From Flagellimonas meridianipacifica (GTDB lineage Bacteria > Bacteroidota > Bacteroidia > Flavobacteriales > Flavobacteriaceae), in contig NZ_PVYX01000001.1 of NCBI RefSeq assembly GCF_003001695.1, forward strand, positions 1,178,001 through 1,242,000: a DNA stretch of 64,000 nucleotides, written 5' to 3'. The notes under the pieces were generated by a model. The model worked only from the letters and a program-made list of their open reading frames with translations. It had not been told where the DNA came from and did not search any database. A program made the position numbers and the translations under genes. Position 1 is the stretch's first letter, and the number at the start of each line of letters is the position of its first letter. This document shows positions 59,750 to 64,000 of the stretch, one piece after another.

Positions 59750-62700
59750 TTAGGCGGCAATATCCAATACCTCTTTTTTGGTTTCTTCCTTCTTTACTCT
59801 ATTTTTTCTAATTCGAACCTTAACACGATACACTATGCTGAACAAGATTGGTACAACAATAAGCGTAAGGAATGTGGCTACGAAAAGTCCGTAAATTACC
59901 GTCCAGGCCAAGGGTCCCCAAAAAATCACGTTATCTCCACCAAAGTAAATGTTGGGATTAAACTCACTAAACAGTGTAAAGAAATTGATATTGAATCCTG
60001 TAGCTAATGGAATAAGTCCTAAAATAGTAGTAATTGCCGTCAACAATACCGGGCGAAGCCTAGCTTTACCACCTTTGACAACCGCTTCCATAAAATCATT
60101 TGGTTCCAACAGATCATCGTCATCCAATTCCAATTCCACCTTTTTACGATCTATCAAAAGTTGGGTATAATCCAACAACACCACTCCGTTGTTCACCACG
60201 ATACCTGCCAAAGAAATGATTCCCATCATGGTCATCATGATTACGAATGCACTTCCAGTGGCTACGATACCTCCAAAAACTCCTATCAAACTTAAGAAGA
60301 TGGCCAGCATGATAATACCTGGTTTGGAAATGGAGTTGAACTGGAAAATCAGGATAAAGAAAATCAACCCAAGACCTGTAAAGAAAGCTCCCATCAAGAA
60401 TGCCATTTGCTTGTTCTGTTCTTCAATTTGTCCAGTATAGTCGACCTTGATATTTGAAGGAAGTTCGGTAAAGCCTTCCATTTCATCCTGAATTTTACTG
60501 ACAATCGCACCAGCATCTGTATATCCGGGTGCTAATGCAGAATAAACGGTCACAACACGTTTTACATCCCTATGTTTAATAGCACTAAAACCAGAACTGT
60601 TCACTTGTTGGGCCACGGCGGAGACAGGAACCTCTTTGATTTGTCCAGAAGATTGATCCCTAAATGTGATTCTTTGATTGAAAATAGCACTGGTGTTATA
60701 TCTGTTTTCTTCATTGAATCTTACATAAATATCATAGTCTTCACCATCCTCTTTGTAAATGCCGGCCTTGGCTCCAAAAATGGAGTTTCGTAATTGTTGA
60801 CCTACTTGGCCCGTTGCCACACCCAATTCTCCAGCTTTTTTACGGTCTACCGCCACAAGCATGGAAGGTTTGGATTTGTTTACATCAATCTTTAGCTCAT
60901 CAATACCGGGAATGTTTTTGGAATTGATGAAGTTCCTCATCTTTTCCGCGGAAACAATAAGCTCTGAATAGTCGTCCCCTTCCAATTCTATATTGATAGG
61001 GTATCCTGCAGGAGGACCAACCGCATCCTTTTCCACTGAAATGGCAACCCCTGGATAGATGTCTTTAAGAGCCTCTTGAACTTTTTTAAGTAGTTCATTA
61101 CTGTCCGCTCCCTCTCTGAACTTGTACTCCCGCATGGTAGCGGTAATTTTACCTCGATGAGGCATTTCTGCGGAAGAACCTCCATCTGTTTGAGGATTTC
61201 CTGCTCCTTCACCCACCTGTGATACAGCACTTTCCGTTAGGAAATTGAAATCTCCATGCAGATATGCTTCTTCATTGATAATATCATACACTCGCTTCTC
61301 AACATCTTTGGTAATGGCATCTGTCTTTTTGATGTCCGTACCTTCTGGATATTCGATATAGACGATAATCTGGTTGGGTGTGTTGTCAGGGAAGAACTCA
61401 ACCTTAGTACGCTGACTTCCTACGGATGCCCCAAAGCCCATAAAAGCTAGGAATAATAGAGCAAAGGTCCCGATTGCAATGAATATGGGTCTTCTCCCGG
61501 CCAAAGCCCTGCGCAATGTCTTTTCGTAAAACCTTTCCCATTTCGGAAGAATTCTGTTTTGGAAACTGTTCGCCCAATTCCTGAGGAACAATCTATAAAT
61601 CCAGAGAAGAATGGAGGTCAATACCATAAGGCTTCCCAAAGCTCTATAACTTCCCCCTACAATCATGATAACCAAACCAATTCCACCAACTATGGATGTA
61701 ATGCGTATGATCTGTTTCAGAGGCATATCCTTGTCTTCCGTGGTCATGTATCGTGATACCAGAACAGAGTTAAAGAAAATAGCAACAAATAGGGATGAGC
61801 CTAGAACTACTGATAGCGTTACAGGGAAGTAAATCATAAATTGACCCATTACTCCTGGCCAAAGGCCTAGAGGTACGAATGCCGCCACAGTAGTCAAGGT
61901 AGATATAATGATAGGAAATGCGATTTCCCCGATACCTTTTTTAGCTGCTTCTATTCGGGACATACCCTCTTTGTCCATCAAACGATATACGTTTTCGACA
62001 ACCACAATACCATTATCCACCAACATACCTAATCCCATAATCAGACCAAAAAGAATCATGGTATTCATGGTGTAGCCCAAAGTGCTCAAAATCATTAACG
62101 ACATGAACATGGACATGGGGATTGCGAAACCTACAAACAGGGCATTTTTGAACCCTAAGAAGAACATCAATACCGTTACAACTAGGATAATACCAAAGAT
62201 GATATTGTTCACCAAATCATCAACTTGTCCAATGGTCTTGGAAGATTGGTCATTGGCTATAGTTATTTGAAGGTCTTGCGGAAATACATTTTGTCTGGCA
62301 TCTTCAACCATAACTTGAATTTGCTCTGCTGCGGCCACCATGTTTTTACCAGCTCGTTTTTTAACGTCCAGCATCACTACGGGATGTCCAAACTCTCTGG
62401 CGTAGGTGGTCTTGTCCTCTTCCTTGAAAGATACCTGTGCAATATCTTTCAAATAAATAGGTTCGTTATTTTCAGATTTTACCACAAAGTTTTCCAGCTC
62501 GTTGGGCTCATCAATTTCGCCAACAATACGAATCGTTCTACGTTGGCCACTAGTAATCAAGTTCCCTGCAGAAGTGGTCATGTTTTCCCTGCTAATCGTA
62601 TTGATAACATCGTCAAAACTAACCTTTGCGGCCATCATTTTATAGATATCCACTGCAACCTCTACTTCTTTTTCTTGGGCACCACGGATATCCACTTGCT

Positions 62701-63259
62701 TGATTTCCTGCAGACTTTCAATTTCATCTTCTAGGTATTCCCCATATTCTTTGAGTTTTTCCACTGGATAATCCCCCGAGATGTTGATGTTCAGGATGGG
62801 AATTTCTTCGGACATACTCAAATCGAAAACCGTTGGTTCCACCTTAGCTCCATTAAAAGTGGGCCAGTCTTCTCCTGCAGTTTGGGAGTCCACCTCATCT
62901 TTTACTTTTTGCTTGGCAGCTTCAACGGAAATGCTCTCATCGAACTCTACAATAATCATGGAATAGTCCTCTTGTGATGTAGAGGTAATTTCTATGACGT
63001 TGCTCACCGTTTTCAGCTCGTCTTCCAAGGGGTCGGTAATCAATTTTTCAATATCCTCAGCAGTGTTCCCTGGATAAAGCGAACTGATATAGATTTTCGT
63101 TTCCTTGATTTCAGGGAAATTCTCACGGGGCATGCTGAAATAGGCCGAACCTCCCAAAAAGAGGATAACGGCAATCAGAACATACATCGTCGTCTTGTTG
63201 TCAATAGCCCAGGAAGCCAGTCTAAACTCCTTGTTTACTTTTTTCTTTTTCTCATCCAT
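59750..63259 (-). CDS. RND efflux transporter permease subunit
   Basis: The 1169-residue pump has the RND layout: twelve membrane helices in two halves and two large periplasmic loops. Visible motifs are the N-terminal MYVLIAVILFLGGSAYFSMP, GLIMGLGMLVDNGIVVVENVYRL (motif D region), AAKKGIGEIAFPIIISTLTTV, and GIISLAGIVVNNGVVLLDYTQL. It exports drugs or hydrophobic compounds using the proton gradient, with the adaptor just upstream and an outer-membrane factor elsewhere. The adaptor gene ends 15 bases before its start. Confidence 0.93.
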   Translation of the reverse strand: MDEKKKKVNKEFRLASWAIDNKTTMYVLIAVILFLGGSAYFSMPRENFPEIKETKIYISSLYPGNTAEDIEKLITDPLEDELKTVSNVIEITSTSQEDYSMIIVEFDESISVEAAKQKVKDEVDSQTAGEDWPTFNGAKVEPTVFDLSMSEEIPILNINISGDYPVEKLKEYGEYLEDEIESLQEIKQVDIRGAQEKEVEVAVDIYKMMAAKVSFDDVINTISRENMTTSAGNLITSGQRRTIRIVGEIDEPNELENFVVKSENNEPIYLKDIAQVSFKEEDKTTYAREFGHPVVMLDVKKRAGKNMVAAAEQIQVMVEDARQNVFPQDLQITIANDQSSKTIGQVDDLVNNIIFGIILVVTVLMFFLGFKNALFVGFAIPMSMFMSLMILSTLGYTMNTMILFGLIMGLGMLVDNGIVVVENVYRLMDKEGMSRIEAAKKGIGEIAFPIIISTLTTVAAFVPLGLWPGVMGQFMIYFPVTLSVVLGSSLFVAIFFNSVLVSRYMTTEDKDMPLKQIIRITSIVGGIGLVIMIVGGSYRALGSLMVLTSILLWIYRLFLRNWANSFQNRILPKWERFYEKTLRRALAGRRPIFIAIGTFALLFLAFMGFGASVGSQRTKVEFFPDNTPNQIIVYIEYPEGTDIKKTDAITKDVEKRVYDIINEEAYLHGDFNFLTESAVSQVGEGAGNPQTDGGSSAEMPHRGKITATMREYKFREGADSNELLKKVQEALKDIYPGVAISVEKDAVGPPAGYPINIELEGDDYSELIVSAEKMRNFINSKNIPGIDELKIDVNKSKPSMLVAVDRKKAGELGVATGQVGQQLRNSIFGAKAGIYKEDGEDYDIYVRFNEENRYNTSAIFNQRITFRDQSSGQIKEVPVSAVAQQVNSSGFSAIKHRDVKRVVTVYSALAPGYTDAGAIVSKIQDEMEGFTELPSNIKVDYTGQIEEQNKQMAFLMGAFFTGLGLIFFILIFQFNSISKPGIIMLAIFLSLIGVFGGIVATGSAFVIMMTMMGIISLAGIVVNNGVVLLDYTQLLIDRKKVELELDDDDLLEPNDFMEAVVKGGKARLRPVLLTAITTILGLIPLATGFNINFFTLFSEFNPNIYFGGDNVIFWGPLAWTVIYGLFVATFLTLIVVPILFSIVYRVKVRIRKNRVKKEETKKEVLDIAA

Positions 63260-63274
63260 AATGCTAAGTTTTGA

Positions 63275-64000
63275 CTATTCTACAGTTAGGATTTTTACTT
63301 TTTGTCCATCCTTCACACTTCGGGCACCTTCATCAATAACACCATCTCCATTTTCAATTCCCGATATCACTTCAACCAAGTCTCCTTGGGTCTTTCCAGT
63401 TTTGATAACCGCTTTCTTGGCAATAGCATCCGAAGAAGTTGAATCTGAACCCACGAGATACACATATTGCTCACCTTCCGCATTTTCAGAAACAATGCTT
63501 TGTGGAATCAAGATAGCAGATTCATTGGTATAATCATTGATCATCACCTTGGCCGTAAGGTTGGGCTTTATTTTACCATTTTTGCTAGGTACGGGAATCT
63601 CCGCTGTAAACGAACGGTTGCCCGGTTTAATAAAGTTGCCTGTCTGTCTAACTTTGGTGGTAACACTGTCGCCAGTTACTGGAAAATATACCCGTACGTT
63701 TTTTCCTGGGGTAACATTGGGCAAATGACTTTCGGGAACATCTACTTGAATGTACATGTTTGAAAGGTTCACAATTCTGAAAACCTCAGAACCTGCACCG
63801 GGACTTACCACAGTGCCTTGGTCTTTGATTACATCATCAATGATTCCAGAGAAAGGTGCTCTTATCGATGATTTTGCCACCTGGCTTTGCATTTGGTTCA
63901 CTACACTTTCTTGAGCTTCGTAAGCTGTTTTTGCTTCCAAGTATTGAATTTCAGAACCTATATTTTGCTCCCATAGTCTTTTTTGACGGTCAAATGTAGT
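63275..64000 (-). CDS. RND efflux periplasmic adaptor subunit (partial, runs off the right edge)
   Basis: The visible 240-residue C-terminal part has the last helix of the adaptor hairpin (YLEAKTAYEAQESVVNQMQSQ), the lipoyl-like SSIRAPFSGIIDDVIKDQGTVVSPG, the beta-barrel block (VRVYFPVTGDSVTTKV, SFTAEIPVPSKNGKIKPNLTAK) and the membrane-proximal domain. It links the pump to an outer-membrane channel. The open frame continues past base 64000, so the N-terminus and any lipobox or signal are not visible. It is 15 bases upstream of the pump gene. Confidence 0.9.
   Translation of the reverse strand, partial: TTFDRQKRLWEQNIGSEIQYLEAKTAYEAQESVVNQMQSQVAKSSIRAPFSGIIDDVIKDQGTVVSPGAGSEVFRIVNLSNMYIQVDVPESHLPNVTPGKNVRVYFPVTGDSVTTKVRQTGNFIKPGNRSFTAEIPVPSKNGKIKPNLTAKVMINDYTNESAILIPQSIVSENAEGEQYVYLVGSDSTSSDAIAKKAVIKTGKTQGDLVEVISGIENGDGVIDEGARSVKDGQKVKILTVE

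Noticed and set aside
1..64000. CRISPR array, phage or insertion sequence
   Set aside because: No regular direct-repeat array, no transposase or integrase frame and no phage structural genes were seen on either strand.

Overview
The window reads as ordinary chromosome from a marine-type member of the Bacteroidota, family Flavobacteriaceae. The evidence is: TAnnTTTG-like -7 promoter boxes in place of -35/-10 sites; few Shine-Dalgarno sequences; several TTG/GTG starts; many secreted Asp-box, cadherin-like and DUF1080 proteins; a two-gene LytTR system with a TPR histidine kinase; a eukaryote-like class Ia ribonucleotide reductase; and a bacilliredoxin. The gene order yicC-gmk-nadD is also consistent with this group. 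I see no rRNA, tRNA, IS element, prophage or CRISPR array. Coding density is high and several neighbours overlap by 1-4 bases.

Layout. 42-3813: an SPFH/GYF protein, DUF2891 and DUF2237 proteins, and a secreted cadherin-like protein. 4026-10288: two tandem ~1040-residue Asp-box (VPS10/sortilin-like) secreted proteins. 10373-16509: hemJ, an NtrY-like histidine kinase, a crotonase, a secreted protein of unknown function, a META lipoprotein and a PA0069-type radical SAM protein. 16625-18308: a YCII/DGPF protein with an ECF42-type sigma factor. 18317-26893: a Gfo/Idh/MocA protein, HD hydrolase, PlsC, bacilliredoxin, DjlA-like protein, HupE/UreJ-like protein, dCMP deaminase, S41 protease, MarC and DUF3109. 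26883-29597: the TPR kinase and LytTR regulator. 29598-30497: a long gap with a possible 39-residue peptide, a candidate structured RNA and a strong terminator. 30498-34096: nrdB and nrdA.

34255-44024 is the most coherent metabolic region. It has a GMC flavoprotein with a C-X5-C-X3-C iron-sulfur motif and its subunit-3 partner. Divergent from these are a Tat/lipoprotein TIM-barrel isomerase, DinB, an MFS permease and a Gfo/Idh/MocA dehydrogenase. After a REP-like twin hairpin and an ASCH gene come a second, cytosolic TIM-barrel isomerase and two exported DUF1080 (3-keto-disaccharide hydrolase family) proteins. Together they suggest a glycoside route in which the sugar is oxidised at C3 and the 3-keto-glycoside is cleaved in the periplasm, then imported and reduced in the cytosol.

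44107-64000 is mostly housekeeping: yicC-gmk-nadD, a PiT phosphate transporter with a PhoU-like tail, a dGTPase, dxs, tadA, a cold-shock protein, a ClC protein lacking both classical coupling glutamates, aspS, a MORN-like secreted protein and an RND efflux operon whose adaptor gene runs off the right edge. Structural RNA signals are frequent: several short gaps are filled almost entirely by one hairpin.
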